A stretch of 64,000 nucleotides of DNA from Aldehydirespirator sp965203635 (GCA_965203635.1 OZ241903.1:2480001-2544000), one strand, 5' to 3'. Shown: positions 8,454 to 17,402, counted from the first letter of the stretch. Notes: generated by a model not told the origin, from the sequence alone. Numbers and translations: made by a program.

Positions 8454-8903
8454 TCAGGCACCGGCGATCCCCCTTCCGTGAGTGATGGCGTCGGCGAGGC
8501 GCTCGGGGCCCACCGACTGGACCTCCGCCCAGCGGTCGGGGTTCCAGATCTCGATGCGGCGGATCATGCCGGTGACGATCACCTTGCGCTCGAGTCGGGC
8601 GGCGGCCCTCAGGTGGGGCAGGATCCTCATGCGGCCCTGGCCGTCGGGCACCACGAAGTCGGCCTGGGCCGCAAAGCTCCGCAGCGCGTTGATGTCCACC
8701 TCCTCGGTGCCCACCTGGGATCGGAGTTGCTCGGCGGTGCCGGCGAACTCGTCGACCGGCAGGATGCCGACACAGGAATCGAGCGCGGTGACGTAGGCGC
8801 CGCCGGCCAGCTGGCTGCGGAACCCGGAGGGAAGGATGAGCCGACCCTTGCCGTCGATGGTGTGCTCGTGGACGCCGACGAATAGCGTGCGATGGGCGGT
8901 CAT
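8454..8903 (-). CDS. mraZ: MraZ, transcriptional regulator of the dcw cluster
   Basis: AbrB-fold DNA-binding protein that represses its own dcw promoter. The 149-residue product has two SpoVT-AbrB-like repeats: the first with the hallmark DGKGRLILPSGFR (about residues 17-29), the second with DGQGRMRILPHLR. The family binds direct repeats upstream of mraZ, and matching repeats are present at 9012-9036. First gene of the minus-strand dcw operon, 193 bp upstream of the rsmH start. Confidence 0.95.
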   Translation of the reverse strand: MTAHRTLFVGVHEHTIDGKGRLILPSGFRSQLAGGAYVTALDSCVGILPVDEFAGTAEQLRSQVGTEEVDINALRSFAAQADFVVPDGQGRMRILPHLRAAARLERKVIVTGMIRRIEIWNPDRWAEVQSVGPERLADAITHGRGIAGA

Positions 8904-9011
8904 TGCCGGCGCTCACGCCCTCGGCCCGGGACGCGTTCCGGATCGGCGAGACGTCGGCGGGACCACCCACCCACATCGTGCCGGGGCCCTCTCCGGCGCA
9001 TCCGTAGCGAC

Positions 9012-9063
9012 TCCCAAGCACTCCACAGCGAACCACTGTACTCCCTTTCCCACCCCCACGCAA
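9012..9063 (-). promoter_or_regulatory. Putative mraZ (dcw) promoter with three MraZ-type boxes
   Basis: On the minus strand, TTGCGT (9058-9063) and TACAGT (9035-9040), separated by 17 bp, suit a sigma-70-class -35/-10. From the -10 onward come GTGGT (9032-9036), GTGGA (9022-9026) and TGGGA (9012-9016), exactly 10 bp apart, the 5-bp-plus-5-bp-spacer pattern known for MraZ operators. Their overlap with the -10/start region would allow autorepression. Not tested. Confidence 0.6.
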
Positions 9064-9125
9064 GTCAAGCGCGCTAGAAATCGCGCCGGGAGAATTCGCT
9101 CGGCCTCCAGGCAGTTGTGCGACTG

Positions 9126-9887
9126 CTACCGGTTGCCTCTCGCCTGCGCCTGGAGGGCTCCAAGCAGGGCCTCCGTCAAGTCGGCCTCGGTGGCCGGGAC
9201 GGAGCCGCAGCGGCTCGCCATCACCGCTCGGCCTGCCTCGCGATCGGCTGCGGTTAGGTTCAGCAGTTCAAGCTCATCGAGACGGCGATCATCTGCGGTG
9301 ATGCTCGCGGCCGCGTCAGGGTGCCCGACCCGGGCCGTGGTCTGAATGCGGACCCGTGAGCGGGTGCGGCGCTGGCTGACTCCGACGACCTTGCGCCCGC
9401 CGGCGAAGACCTCCCCGGGACCGGACCCGGCGAAGCACACCAGCCTCCCCCACCGATCGGCTACGAGCCGGCCTGAATGGACCGAGATCGGTTCGGCAAT
9501 GAAGGGCCCGACCACCGCGGACCAGAGTGCGCCCACCCATTGAGCGGCGTGGGCCACATCGTCGCTCCACAGCGGGTCGGAGGCCGGGACGAAGAAGTCC
9601 ACCCACACCTGGCTTCCCGGCAGCAGCAGCACCGCTCCCCCACCGCTGCGACGCCGCAGGATCTCCGTGCCTGCGGCCGCAGCCCGGATCTGATCCGCAG
9701 TCTCGAGACTCTGCGTGCTGCCCAGCACGAGCCCGGCGCCGGTGACGGTGTGGATCCTGGCCACCCTCGCGGCCGCTGTCGGGGGCTCGGCCGACTCGAG
9801 CAGTCCCGACACCGGGCCGCGCAGGCGCTCCACTGTCCAGCGGCAGTCGCCCCGCGCTCTCGAGTCCGGCCCGTCAGGCCTGCTCAC
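9126..9887 (-). CDS. Lipoate--protein ligase A-like (biotin/lipoate ligase family)
   Basis: BPL/LplA-family protein of 253 residues. The core RRRSGGGAVLLLPGSQVWVDF matches the lipoyl-AMP-binding R-R-x-S/T-G-G-G-A-V motif, and FAGSGPGEVFAGGRKVVGVSQRR matches the K-x-x-G-x-x-Q/A segment with the catalytic lysine. It probably attaches lipoate or octanoate to acyltransferase subunits or GcvH; an octanoyltransferase role (LipM type) is possible. It overlaps the HNH gene by 4 bp. Confidence 0.75.
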   Translation of the reverse strand: MSRPDGPDSRARGDCRWTVERLRGPVSGLLESAEPPTAAARVARIHTVTGAGLVLGSTQSLETADQIRAAAAGTEILRRRSGGGAVLLLPGSQVWVDFFVPASDPLWSDDVAHAAQWVGALWSAVVGPFIAEPISVHSGRLVADRWGRLVCFAGSGPGEVFAGGRKVVGVSQRRTRSRVRIQTTARVGHPDAAASITADDRRLDELELLNLTAADREAGRAVMASRCGSVPATEADLTEALLGALQAQARGNR

Positions 9888-10396
9888 GCGGTGCGGAGAT
9901 CGCTTCTTGGCTGCAGGTAGGCCGTCCAGACATCGGGCACGCCTCCGGCCGCGATCTCGACCCAGGTCGAGGGCGACGGCGGCTCGGGACGCCGCCGGAG
10001 CCGCATGCCGCTCTCGCTGGGCAGGCGGTCCCGCTTCTTGGCGTTGCAGCGCCGGCAGGCGGCCACCACGTTCTCCCAGGTGTGCTTCCCGCCGCGGCTG
10101 CGGGGCACCACGTGATCCATCGTCTCGGCCCGGTCACCGCAGTACTGGCAGGAGTCCCGGTCCCGTGCGAACACGGCCCGCCGGTTCGGGGAGCGGTGCC
10201 GGGGACGGGGCACGCTCACATAGTGGCTCAGCCGGACCACCGAGGGGACTTCCACCGATCGTCGCTCCGAGCGGAAGGCCCGGCCGGCAGCATGCAGCAT
10301 CTCCACCTTCTCGGCCAGGACCAGGCACACGGCCCGTCGCGCGCTCACCACGGCCAGCGGCTCGAAGGTGGCGTTCAGAACCAGCACCCCGGACAT
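9884..10396 (-). CDS. HNH endonuclease domain protein
   Basis: 170-residue protein of a family common in actinobacteria. The C-terminal half carries CQYCG, DHVVPRSRGGKHTWENVVAAC and CRRCNAKKRDR, giving the His-Asn-His active site and a C4 zinc site. The N-terminal part (VLVLNATFEPLAVVSARRAV) is typical of this chromosomal subfamily, whose role is not established. It lies 10 bp downstream of a small conserved gene and overlaps the lipoate ligase-like gene by 4 bp, so the three form a minus-strand operon. Confidence 0.85.
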   Translation of the reverse strand: MSGVLVLNATFEPLAVVSARRAVCLVLAEKVEMLHAAGRAFRSERRSVEVPSVVRLSHYVSVPRPRHRSPNRRAVFARDRDSCQYCGDRAETMDHVVPRSRGGKHTWENVVAACRRCNAKKRDRLPSESGMRLRRRPEPPSPSTWVEIAAGGVPDVWTAYLQPRSDLRTA

Positions 10397-10406
10397 CGGG
10401 GGCAGG

Positions 10407-10709
10407 CTAGCCGGATCGAAGCGCCGTCCTAGAGGCAGAGCGGTCGAGGCGGCGGTTCTGGGTCCGGCACCATTCCAGCCACACCACGATGTCGGCCGGC
10501 GAGGGCGGGATGTCAGGATCGCCGTACATGGTCTCGGACCTGAAGCCGGTGAGCTCGGGCGCAGGCAGCGGGATGAACGGGGGCCGGCGCCACCAGCGGT
10601 CGGGGGCGAAGCGGGCCAGTTGAGCCACCGCCGTCGGCCATAGCCGGGGCCGAACCGCTACAGCGGAGGCCGACCGGATGACCACCCTGGCAGCGAACAT
10701 GGCGCCCAC
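10407..10709 (-). CDS. Conserved small protein of unknown function
   Basis: 100-residue protein without a recognised catalytic motif. It has a central tryptophan/proline-rich block (RPRLWPTAVAQLARFAPDRW, then WRRPPFIPLP) and an acidic PPSPADIVVWLEWCR near the C-terminus. This pattern is seen in uncharacterised actinobacterial proteins next to HNH genes. First gene of the three-gene minus-strand set; divergent from moxR. An ATG three codons downstream is an equal alternative start. Confidence 0.65.
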   Translation of the reverse strand: MGAMFAARVVIRSASAVAVRPRLWPTAVAQLARFAPDRWWRRPPFIPLPAPELTGFRSETMYGDPDIPPSPADIVVWLEWCRTQNRRLDRSASRTALRSG

Positions 10710-10753
10710 ATCCGCAAAGCCTAGGGGCCGAGCGGATATACGCTGGCCCGGCG

Positions 10754-11698
10754 ATGGGACACTTTGATGAGCAGTTCAAGCTCATCCACCAGAACATCGA
10801 GCTCGCCGTCAAGGGCAAGGGCGAGGTCATCGAGCTGCTGGTACTGGCTCTGGTGTGCGGGGGCCACGTGCTGATCGAGGATGTGCCCGGCGTGGGCAAG
10901 ACCACGCTGGGCAAGGCGTTGGCCCGCAGCGTCGATGTCAGCTTCGGCCGGATCCAGTTCACTCCCGACCTGCTTCCGGTCGACATCACCGGAACGTCGG
11001 TGTTCAACCGGGCCGCCGGAACATTCGAATTCCGGCCCGGGCCGGTGTTCTCGAACATCGTCCTGGCCGATGAGATCAACCGTGCTTCCCCCAAGGCCCA
11101 GTCGGCACTGCTGGAGGCCATGGGCGAGCAGCAGGTGACCATCGACGGCGTGACCAGGCGCCTCGAGTCGCCGTTCACGGTCATAGCCACGCAGAACCCG
11201 CTGGAGTACGAGGGCACCTACCCGCTTCCGGAGAGTCAACTGGACCGCTTCCTCATGCGCCTCGAAGTGGGCTATCCGGATCGCGAGTCCGAGGATTCGA
11301 TCCTGATGGACAGGGGCGCCCAGGAGCCTGTCGATCTCATCGGGCCGGTCGCCGACGCGGCCGTCGTGCGGTGGATGTCCGACCGGCTGGAGGAGGTTCA
11401 TGTCTCGGGCGCGCTGCGTTCGTACCTGCTCGAGGTGGCCAGTGCCACCCGCCGCCATCCCGGCTTGTCGCTGGGCCTGTCCCCCAGGGGTGTGCTGGCC
11501 TTGCTGAGGGTGGCGCGGGCCAGGGCGGCCTCGCTGAACCGCGACTTCGTCACGCCCGACGACATCAAGGCGTTGGCTCCGTCCATGCTGCCGCACCGGC
11601 TCCTGCCCAAGCCCGACAGCCGGGTGCGGGGTGTGCGGTCCAGCGACATCGTCACCGAGATCATCGACTCCGTGCCCGTACCCCGCACGAGGCCCTGA
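10754..11698 (+). CDS. MoxR-family AAA+ ATPase
   Basis: 314-residue AAA+ chaperone-like ATPase. Walker A is GVGKTTLGKAL in LIEDVPGVGKTTLGKA, Walker B is VLADEINRASPK, sensor 1 is ATQNPLEYEGTYPLPE, and a C-terminal lid follows (LSLGLSPRGVLALLRVARA). MoxR proteins next to DUF58 and TgpA genes are thought to remodel or activate VWA/DUF58 partners. No Shine-Dalgarno is apparent; TATACG at 10737-10742 could be the -10 of a leaderless or near-leaderless transcript. Confidence 0.92.
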   Translation: MGHFDEQFKLIHQNIELAVKGKGEVIELLVLALVCGGHVLIEDVPGVGKTTLGKALARSVDVSFGRIQFTPDLLPVDITGTSVFNRAAGTFEFRPGPVFSNIVLADEINRASPKAQSALLEAMGEQQVTIDGVTRRLESPFTVIATQNPLEYEGTYPLPESQLDRFLMRLEVGYPDRESEDSILMDRGAQEPVDLIGPVADAAVVRWMSDRLEEVHVSGALRSYLLEVASATRRHPGLSLGLSPRGVLALLRVARARAASLNRDFVTPDDIKALAPSMLPHRLLPKPDSRVRGVRSSDIVTEIIDSVPVPRTRP

Positions 11699-11795
11699 GG
11701 CCGAGCGGATAGCGAGCAGCTGTGAACACCATCGCGAGACGCCGAGCGAGGCCGCGGCCCGAGCGGCCCGTGAGCGCAGCGAACAAGAGCGGGAG
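11697..11795 (+). repeat. Dispersed 50-bp element, copy B (with 11-bp module)
   Basis: The GAGGCCGAGCG module (11697-11707) overlaps the last two bases of the moxR TGA; the 50-bp core is at 11746-11795. One substitution against copies A and D (GTG to GCG at the third codon of the element frame). The core's terminal GGGAG plus the next G forms a GGGAGG Shine-Dalgarno 7 nt before the DUF58 start, so here the repeat seems to supply the ribosome binding site of the next gene. Confidence 0.85.
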
Positions 11796-11803
11796 GCACT
11801 GAC

Positions 11804-12979
11804 ATGCCGACCCCGGTCGGCTGGAGGCTGCTGGGGACAGGGGTCGCTGCGGTTGTCGGCGGGCGGGTCTTCGGGATCCTGGAGCTCTACGTCATCGGGG
11901 CCACCGCCGCCATCGCGGTGGTGATGGCTCTGGCAGTGCGCCTCGTCCATCCGTCCCGGCTGTCCGTCAGGCGGCGGGTCTCATCGGCGATGGTGGCCGT
12001 CTCCGAGCCGCTGGACGTGCGGCTGGAGGTGGAGAACCGGGCCCGCCTGCCGTCCCCGACCGTGCGCATCTCCGAGCAGGTCAGCGGCGCGGACGACGCT
12101 CGTGTCCGTGTAGCGCCGGTGCCGGGCGGATCTGCGGTGTCAAGGAGCTATCGCCTGCATCCTGCACGCCGCGGTGTCCTGGAGATCGGTCCCACACTCG
12201 TCGAGGACGGCGACGCGTTGGGGCTGGCCCGCCGGCGCCGCATCCTCAAGAGCCGCACACGGGTGATCGTGCATCCACCGATCGAGCAGTTGGCGTCGCT
12301 GCGCCTGCCGGTCGGTGGTGATCTGTCCCTGCCCGTCGAGTTTCGCCGCCGGTCGCTCGGGCTCACCAGCGAGGAGTTCGATGTCCTGCGCCCCTACACC
12401 GAGGGCGACGATCTCCGCCACATCCATTGGCGCTCGACAGCCCGGCTCGACGAGTTCGTCGTACGCCGGTTCCAGCCTTCCCGCCCGGGAAGCATGACGG
12501 TCGTGATCGACACCCGTCCACCCGGCGACGCCGCCGCGGTGCAGGATCGCACCACCTCGGTGGCCGCGTCGATCGTCAGCGCAGTGCTTCGCTCCGGCGA
12601 TGAGGCTCGGATCCTCACCACCGACGGCCGCGGCACTCCGCTGCTCGCCCACACCTACGACATCGGTGCGGCACTGGAGTTCCTGGCCACGCTCGAAGGC
12701 GGGCGGCCCACCATCGAGACCACCACGACGGACGGAGCATCGGTTGTGGTGGCGGTCACCGCGTCCGGTGACGCCATCGACGACGCGGGCGCCCGCCATG
12801 AGCTGGCCCGGCGCCTCGGCGCTTCGCTGGTCGTCACCCACGGCACCGGCCATCGGGGCCCGACCTCGCCGGCCGCCGACATCGAGGGCCGCTGGATACA
12901 CCTGACCGGCCCCGGCCAGCTTCCGGGCTTGTGGCGGCTGGCCGCAGTGGCCGGTCGCATGGTCCCAGCCCATCCATGA
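11804..12979 (+). CDS. DUF58 domain protein
   Basis: 391-residue protein. Two N-terminal hydrophobic segments (about residues 7-45) are followed by a beta-rich region and the DUF58 core: LTSEEFDVLRPYTEGDDLRHIHWRSTARLDEFVVRRF. A VWA-like domain follows, with TVVIDTRPPG. DUF58 proteins work with MoxR ATPases and transglutaminase-like membrane proteins in a poorly characterised envelope-associated function. The start has a GGGAGG site 7 nt upstream, derived from the dispersed repeat. The stop overlaps the next start as ATGA. Confidence 0.9.
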   Translation: MPTPVGWRLLGTGVAAVVGGRVFGILELYVIGATAAIAVVMALAVRLVHPSRLSVRRRVSSAMVAVSEPLDVRLEVENRARLPSPTVRISEQVSGADDARVRVAPVPGGSAVSRSYRLHPARRGVLEIGPTLVEDGDALGLARRRRILKSRTRVIVHPPIEQLASLRLPVGGDLSLPVEFRRRSLGLTSEEFDVLRPYTEGDDLRHIHWRSTARLDEFVVRRFQPSRPGSMTVVIDTRPPGDAAAVQDRTTSVAASIVSAVLRSGDEARILTTDGRGTPLLAHTYDIGAALEFLATLEGGRPTIETTTTDGASVVVAVTASGDAIDDAGARHELARRLGASLVVTHGTGHRGPTSPAADIEGRWIHLTGPGQLPGLWRLAAVAGRMVPAHP

Positions 12980-15435
12980 GATCTGCGAAACCGGCGTCGG
13001 GTGGGGCCCGCGGCGCCACCTACGACTGGTTGTCGGAGGCTGCCCTGGTCTCGGTGACCGTCGTCGTCGGGGCCGGCATGTCGCGGCTGTTCACCGACGG
13101 ATCCTTCCTCTCCGATGTCTTGGCGCTTGCGGTCGTGGCTCATGTGATCGCGGCCGCGGCCCGGCGCGCCCGGTTGCCGGTGCTGGCCGCCGGGTTGGTC
13201 TGCGGCGCCAGTCTGGCGGTGACGGCCACCGTGCTGCTCTATCCCTCCACGGCCTGGCTGGTACTGCCCACCGTCGACACCGTCGGTGCGGTGCGCGATC
13301 ACTTGGTGGACGCCTGGAGCGTCGTCAATGCCTCGTCGGCGCCGGTCGCGCCGGCACCGGGCCTGGTTCTGAGCGCGGCCGCGGCGTTGGCGGCCAGCGC
13401 CTTCCTGGCCGACACGGCCGCCTTCCGCATGCGTGCCGCGGTCACCGCCGTCGTTCCGGCCTCGGCGGTGTACGGGTTCACGGTGGCGGCCGGAACAGGC
13501 GACGGGGCGGTGAGGCACGGAGCGCTCTTCAGCGGGGCGGTCGGAGCCACCATGGTCGCCCTCTGGCTGCGCAACCGGCGGGTCGATACGTGGATCGAGC
13601 CCAGGCCGGGACGGGGCGCGGTGGCCATGGCCCGGGCCGGGAGCGCGGCGCTGATGCTGGCTGTGGTGTCTGGAGCCGTCGCCGGCCCGTGGCTTCCCGG
13701 AGCGAGCGCGGAGCCGTGGGTCGATCTCGCCGAGTTCGAAGTGACCGACGCCGCGCCGTGGGTCGACCGTCCCAGCCCGCAGCCCGAGCCGTGGGCCGAT
13801 TTCGAGTTGCGATCGACCGCTGCCGGATCGACGTCCGGTTCGGAGGGGAACCCGGATGCTCCGAGGGTTCTCGTCAGCCCGCTCGTCCAGATTCGCAGCC
13901 GTCTGGTCGAACTGTCCGATCGTGAGCTGTTCACGGTGGAGGTGCTCCAGGATGAGCGCCAGTACTGGAGGCTCACGTCGCTCGACGAGTTCGACGGGAA
14001 CGGGTGGGCGGCCCGCTCGAACTACGCGGACGCGATCGGACCATTGAGGGGCACGATCGATCCGGCGACGGCCGGCGCGGCCATCCTCCAGACGGTGTCG
14101 CTGTCGGGACTGGGCAACTCCTACCTGCCGGTGGCCTTCGAGCCGCGAAGGGTCGTCGACGACGGCGGGGTGGCCCTGGAGTACGAGACCGCTTCGGGTT
14201 CGCTGATCAAGGCACGGCCGGCCGCACTGAGCGGCCCCAGCCGCTTCACCTACTCGGCGGAGTCGGTGGTTCCCGCGATCGGCGATCCTGACCGGCTCCG
14301 CAACGTCGACACGTCGGCTCTCGACGGTGACTTCCTGGCCTTCAATACGCAGCTTCCCGATGACGCACTCCAGGTCGTGCTCGATGAGGCTCAGCGGGTC
14401 ACCGCGGGCAGCCGCTCGGACTACCACCGGGCTCTGCTGCTGCAGGACTACCTCCGGCTGGACGGCGGGTTCCGGTACGACCTGGAGGTGCACTCCGCCC
14501 ACGGCATCGACAGCCTCGAGGAGTTCCTGTTCGACGTCCGCGCCGGCTACTGCCAGCAGTTCGCGACGGCCTACGCGGCGATGGCCCGCAGCCTCGGTCT
14601 GCCGACCCGGGTGGCGGTCGGCTTCACTTGGGGGGAGTGGGACTCGACACGGGGCGAGCAGGGGGCTTACGTCGTGCGGGGCAAGCATGCCCATGCCTGG
14701 CCCGAGGTCTACTTCGCGGGTGCCGGCTGGGTCCGTTTCGAACCGACCCCGGGCCGGGGCGCCCCTGGAGACTTCGCGATCACCGGCCATGTCGCCAATC
14801 AGGCCGGCCTCCGACCATCGGGCGAGTTGAGCGCCTCCCAGACGGACGCCGCTCCGTCCGGAGTGTCCGGCGATGCGGCTGGGTCCGGCTTTGCCGGATT
14901 GAGGAGTCCGCTCGATCAGGATGCGGCCTCCGGATCGGACGCGGCCGAGCGGTCGGCTGGAGCCGGCGACTACGCCGGCCCCTTCGGGCAGGGAGTGCCG
15001 CGTCTGGTGGCGGTCGGCGTTCTGGTGCTGGCCGCGGCGGCGTTGATGCTGGGGTCGGTGCCTTTGCTGCGCCGCCTGAATCGCCGCCGGGTCCGGGCTC
15101 GACTGGCCGGCGACCCGGCTGGTCTGATCGAGGAGTGGTGGGGCGACGCGGTCGAGGCCCTGGCATTGGCGGGTCTCGCCCCCAGGAGGTTCGAGACGCC
15201 CCTCGAGCTGGCCCGGCGGGTGGCGGCGGCCCGTGGCGAGGTCGGCCCCGTCTCCGAACTTGCGACCCTGGCCACGCATGGGCGCTACGCCCTCAACACC
15301 TCCGCGTCGATGGCGGTCCGCGCCGGAGTCCTGGGGTCGCGCGTTGTCGCTGCGTGCCGTCGCCAGGCGAGCATGTCCAGCCGGTTGGTCGCGGCCTTCG
15401 ACCCGTCGACTCTCTTCAGAGCCAATTCCCGGTAG
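12976..15435 (+). CDS. TgpA-like membrane transglutaminase (DUF3488-transglutaminase-DUF4129)
   Basis: 819-residue membrane protein. Six or so N-terminal hydrophobic segments (about residues 15-250) precede an extracytoplasmic transglutaminase-like domain with the catalytic Cys in GYCQQFATAYAAMARSLGLPT, the His in KHAHAWPEVYF and the acidic FEPTPGRG. One membrane segment (LVAVGVLVLAAAALMLG) and a cytoplasmic DUF4129-like helical tail follow. The ATG at 12976 overlaps the DUF58 stop. Function is probably envelope remodelling with MoxR and DUF58; the substrate is unknown. Confidence 0.9.
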   Translation: MRSAKPASGGARGATYDWLSEAALVSVTVVVGAGMSRLFTDGSFLSDVLALAVVAHVIAAAARRARLPVLAAGLVCGASLAVTATVLLYPSTAWLVLPTVDTVGAVRDHLVDAWSVVNASSAPVAPAPGLVLSAAAALAASAFLADTAAFRMRAAVTAVVPASAVYGFTVAAGTGDGAVRHGALFSGAVGATMVALWLRNRRVDTWIEPRPGRGAVAMARAGSAALMLAVVSGAVAGPWLPGASAEPWVDLAEFEVTDAAPWVDRPSPQPEPWADFELRSTAAGSTSGSEGNPDAPRVLVSPLVQIRSRLVELSDRELFTVEVLQDERQYWRLTSLDEFDGNGWAARSNYADAIGPLRGTIDPATAGAAILQTVSLSGLGNSYLPVAFEPRRVVDDGGVALEYETASGSLIKARPAALSGPSRFTYSAESVVPAIGDPDRLRNVDTSALDGDFLAFNTQLPDDALQVVLDEAQRVTAGSRSDYHRALLLQDYLRLDGGFRYDLEVHSAHGIDSLEEFLFDVRAGYCQQFATAYAAMARSLGLPTRVAVGFTWGEWDSTRGEQGAYVVRGKHAHAWPEVYFAGAGWVRFEPTPGRGAPGDFAITGHVANQAGLRPSGELSASQTDAAPSGVSGDAAGSGFAGLRSPLDQDAASGSDAAERSAGAGDYAGPFGQGVPRLVAVGVLVLAAAALMLGSVPLLRRLNRRRVRARLAGDPAGLIEEWWGDAVEALALAGLAPRRFETPLELARRVAAARGEVGPVSELATLATHGRYALNTSASMAVRAGVLGSRVVAACRRQASMSSRLVAAFDPSTLFRANSR

Positions 15436-15482
15436 TTGTGGACCTCAACGGTCCCATGACTACAGGAGTTCGGGAAAGTCGG

Positions 15483-15869
15483 TCAGTCGCCGTTGCGGTT
15501 GTCGCGGTCGTATCGGTCCCTCATCCGGGAGCCGGCGCCGCCCACTACGTGACGCAGCCGTCCGCCCCGCATGGACTCCGTCATCTGGCCGAGCCCGGCC
15601 TTTCCGACCCGGCGGGCATTGCGCTCCAGGAACAGCAGCGACAGGAGCATCACGAGGAAACCGCCGAAAGACAGCAGGAACGATGTTGACAGCAGCCACA
15701 CCATGAGCACCACCCCGGCCAGGAGGCCGAGCGCGGCCCACTTGATGTTGCGGAACGCGTGGGTGTAGACGGTGGTCTCGGCTACCTCGCGAGCCAGTTC
15801 GGGGTCGCTCTCGTAGAGGTGCGACTCGATCTCGCTGAGGATCCGCTGTTCGTCCTCTGACAACGGCAC
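15483..15869 (-). CDS. DUF3040 membrane protein
   Basis: 128-residue protein. The DUF3040 opening PLSEDEQRILSEIESHLYESDP is followed by two adjacent membrane segments (WAALGLLAGVVLMVWLL and FLLSFGGFLVMLLSLLF) and a basic tail. The GTG at 15869 is chosen because a clear GGAGG lies 7 nt upstream and the family starts exactly here. DUF3040 proteins are actinobacterial and uncharacterised. Convergent with the transglutaminase gene. Confidence 0.88.
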   Translation of the reverse strand: MPLSEDEQRILSEIESHLYESDPELAREVAETTVYTHAFRNIKWAALGLLAGVVLMVWLLSTSFLLSFGGFLVMLLSLLFLERNARRVGKAGLGQMTESMRGGRLRHVVGGAGSRMRDRYDRDNRNGD

Positions 15870-15923
15870 GCCATCACCTCCGGCACCGTTGGCATGTGCA
15901 GCAGCCGTGCATATCTGCCTTGA

Positions 15924-15955
15924 CGATAGCCGGATTCGAGTGCCCCGCGTCAAGC
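15924..15955 (-). promoter_or_regulatory. Putative promoter of the DUF3040 gene
   Basis: Minus-strand TTGACG (15949-15954) and TATCGT (15924-15929) with a 19-bp spacer. The heptamers CTTGACG and CGTCAAG form an inverted repeat across the two boxes. The spacer is longer than optimal, so the call is tentative. Confidence 0.35.
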
Positions 15956-15983
15956 CATTTCCGACGCCTCGGGTTGGCTGCTT

Positions 15984-17360
15984 CTAGCCGGATCGCGGAT
16001 CGGCAGCGTCGGGTCCCCAGGGCTGTCCGGCATCCAGCGGTGATCGCAGGCCCCTGCCGGCGCGGACGCCTGCGGCAGGGCCGATGGCGGACGAGCCGAA
16101 GCGGTCCCTTATCCGGTCGGCCACCTGCTCGGCTGCGTCGTGAGTCTCGGAGTCGTCCTCGAGGGTCAGCTGCTGGGTGGAGGCCTCGACCAGTCCCGAG
16201 GCTCCCACTCCCAGCAAGCGCACGCCCGGCGTGACATCGATGGCGGCGAGCAGATCGCGGGCTGCGGCCACGACTTCGCGGGCGCTGTCGGTGGGATCGG
16301 GCAGAGTCACCGAACGGGTGATGGTCTTGAAGTCTCCGAAGCGCACCTTCAACACGATGGTGCGGGCCACAAGGCTGGACGCTCGCAGTCGCCGGGCCAC
16401 GGCGTCGCCCAGGCGGGTCGCCTCCGCTTGAAGCTCCGATCCGGTGCGAATGTCCCGGGGGAAGGTCTCCTCGTGGCTGATCGAGCGCGGTGACCGGTTC
16501 ACAACCACCGGCCGGTCGTCGATCCCGTTGGCCAACTGGTGGAGCTGGCGGCCGGCGGCCGCGCCCAGAGCGGCCGTCAGCGACGATTCCGGCAGGGAGG
16601 CCAGGTCGCCCACCGTCTCGACACCGAGCCCCGTCAAACGCCGCGACGTGGCCGGCCCCACACCGAACAGCGCGGTGACCGGCAGCGGATGCAGGAAGTC
16701 GAGCTCGGTGCCGGCCTCGACGACGTGAACTCCCGAACCCCACACGACTCCTGTGGGCCCGACCCGGGGCTTGGCCCGCTCGGTGGCCAGCTTTGCCATG
16801 GACTTGGTGGCGGCCACTCCCACCGAGCAGGTGAGCTGCTCCTGGTCCAGGATCCGGCCGCGGATCCGGGCAGCCAGCTCGGGTGCAGGGCCCAGGAGCC
16901 GGGCCGCGCCCCGCACGTCCAGGAAGGCCTCGTCCAGTGACAGAGGCTCCACCAGAGGGGTCACGTCGGTGAGGATGGCCATCACTCGCTCGGACACCTC
17001 GCCGTAGTGGGAATGGTCGCCGGGCAGGAAGACGGCATGGGGGCACAGCTGGCGGGCCCGGACCGACGGCATGGCCGAGTGGATGCCGAAGACCCGGGCC
17101 TCATAGCTGGCCGCGGCCACCACCCCCCGGCTGCCGGTGCCGCCCACCACTACCGGCTTTCCCCGCAGTTCGGGGCGGCGCCTCATCTCGACCGCGGCGT
17201 AGAAGGCGTCCATGTCCACATGGAGGAACCCGACTGTCCCGTCGGGCGGACGCCCCTTGACCTCCGTGCTCACCAGTCGCCCCGGGCCCTGTGGTGCACG
17301 GCCCCAGTCTGCCAGCCCGCAGTGACACCGTTCGTCGGAGCCTTCTACGCGGTCCGCCAT
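15984..17360 (-). CDS. dinB: DNA polymerase IV (Y family, DinB)
   Basis: Error-prone translesion polymerase. The product shows the palm motifs FLHVDMDAFYAAVE and SLDEAFLDV (metal-binding Asp/Glu), CSVGVAATKSMAKLA, a helix-hairpin-helix GVGPATSRRLTGLGVETVGDLA, and a little-finger domain (SHEETFPRDI). No beta-clamp motif is obvious in the glycine/arginine-rich tail. The ATG at 17360 has no good ribosome site; a GTG at 17273 is a reasonable alternative, since the first 30 residues precede family homology. No SOS box was recognised. Confidence 0.93.
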   Translation of the reverse strand: MADRVEGSDERCHCGLADWGRAPQGPGRLVSTEVKGRPPDGTVGFLHVDMDAFYAAVEMRRRPELRGKPVVVGGTGSRGVVAAASYEARVFGIHSAMPSVRARQLCPHAVFLPGDHSHYGEVSERVMAILTDVTPLVEPLSLDEAFLDVRGAARLLGPAPELAARIRGRILDQEQLTCSVGVAATKSMAKLATERAKPRVGPTGVVWGSGVHVVEAGTELDFLHPLPVTALFGVGPATSRRLTGLGVETVGDLASLPESSLTAALGAAAGRQLHQLANGIDDRPVVVNRSPRSISHEETFPRDIRTGSELQAEATRLGDAVARRLRASSLVARTIVLKVRFGDFKTITRSVTLPDPTDSAREVVAAARDLLAAIDVTPGVRLLGVGASGLVEASTQQLTLEDDSETHDAAEQVADRIRDRFGSSAIGPAAGVRAGRGLRSPLDAGQPWGPDAADPRSG

Positions 17361-17402
17361 GAAGGGGTTCTACTTCGAGAGTCAATTCTGAGTCCTCCCC
17401 CA

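Noticed and set aside
8261..8461. 67-codon N-terminal extension of RsmH reaching the mraZ stop as a GTGCCTGA overlap
   Set aside because: Encodes the inverted repeat and unlike any RsmH N-terminus; ATG 8260 fits the family.
12655..15279. 874-codon open frame antisense to the TgpA-like gene
   Set aside because: Arg/Gly/His-rich composition without motifs; a product of high GC at third positions of the real gene.
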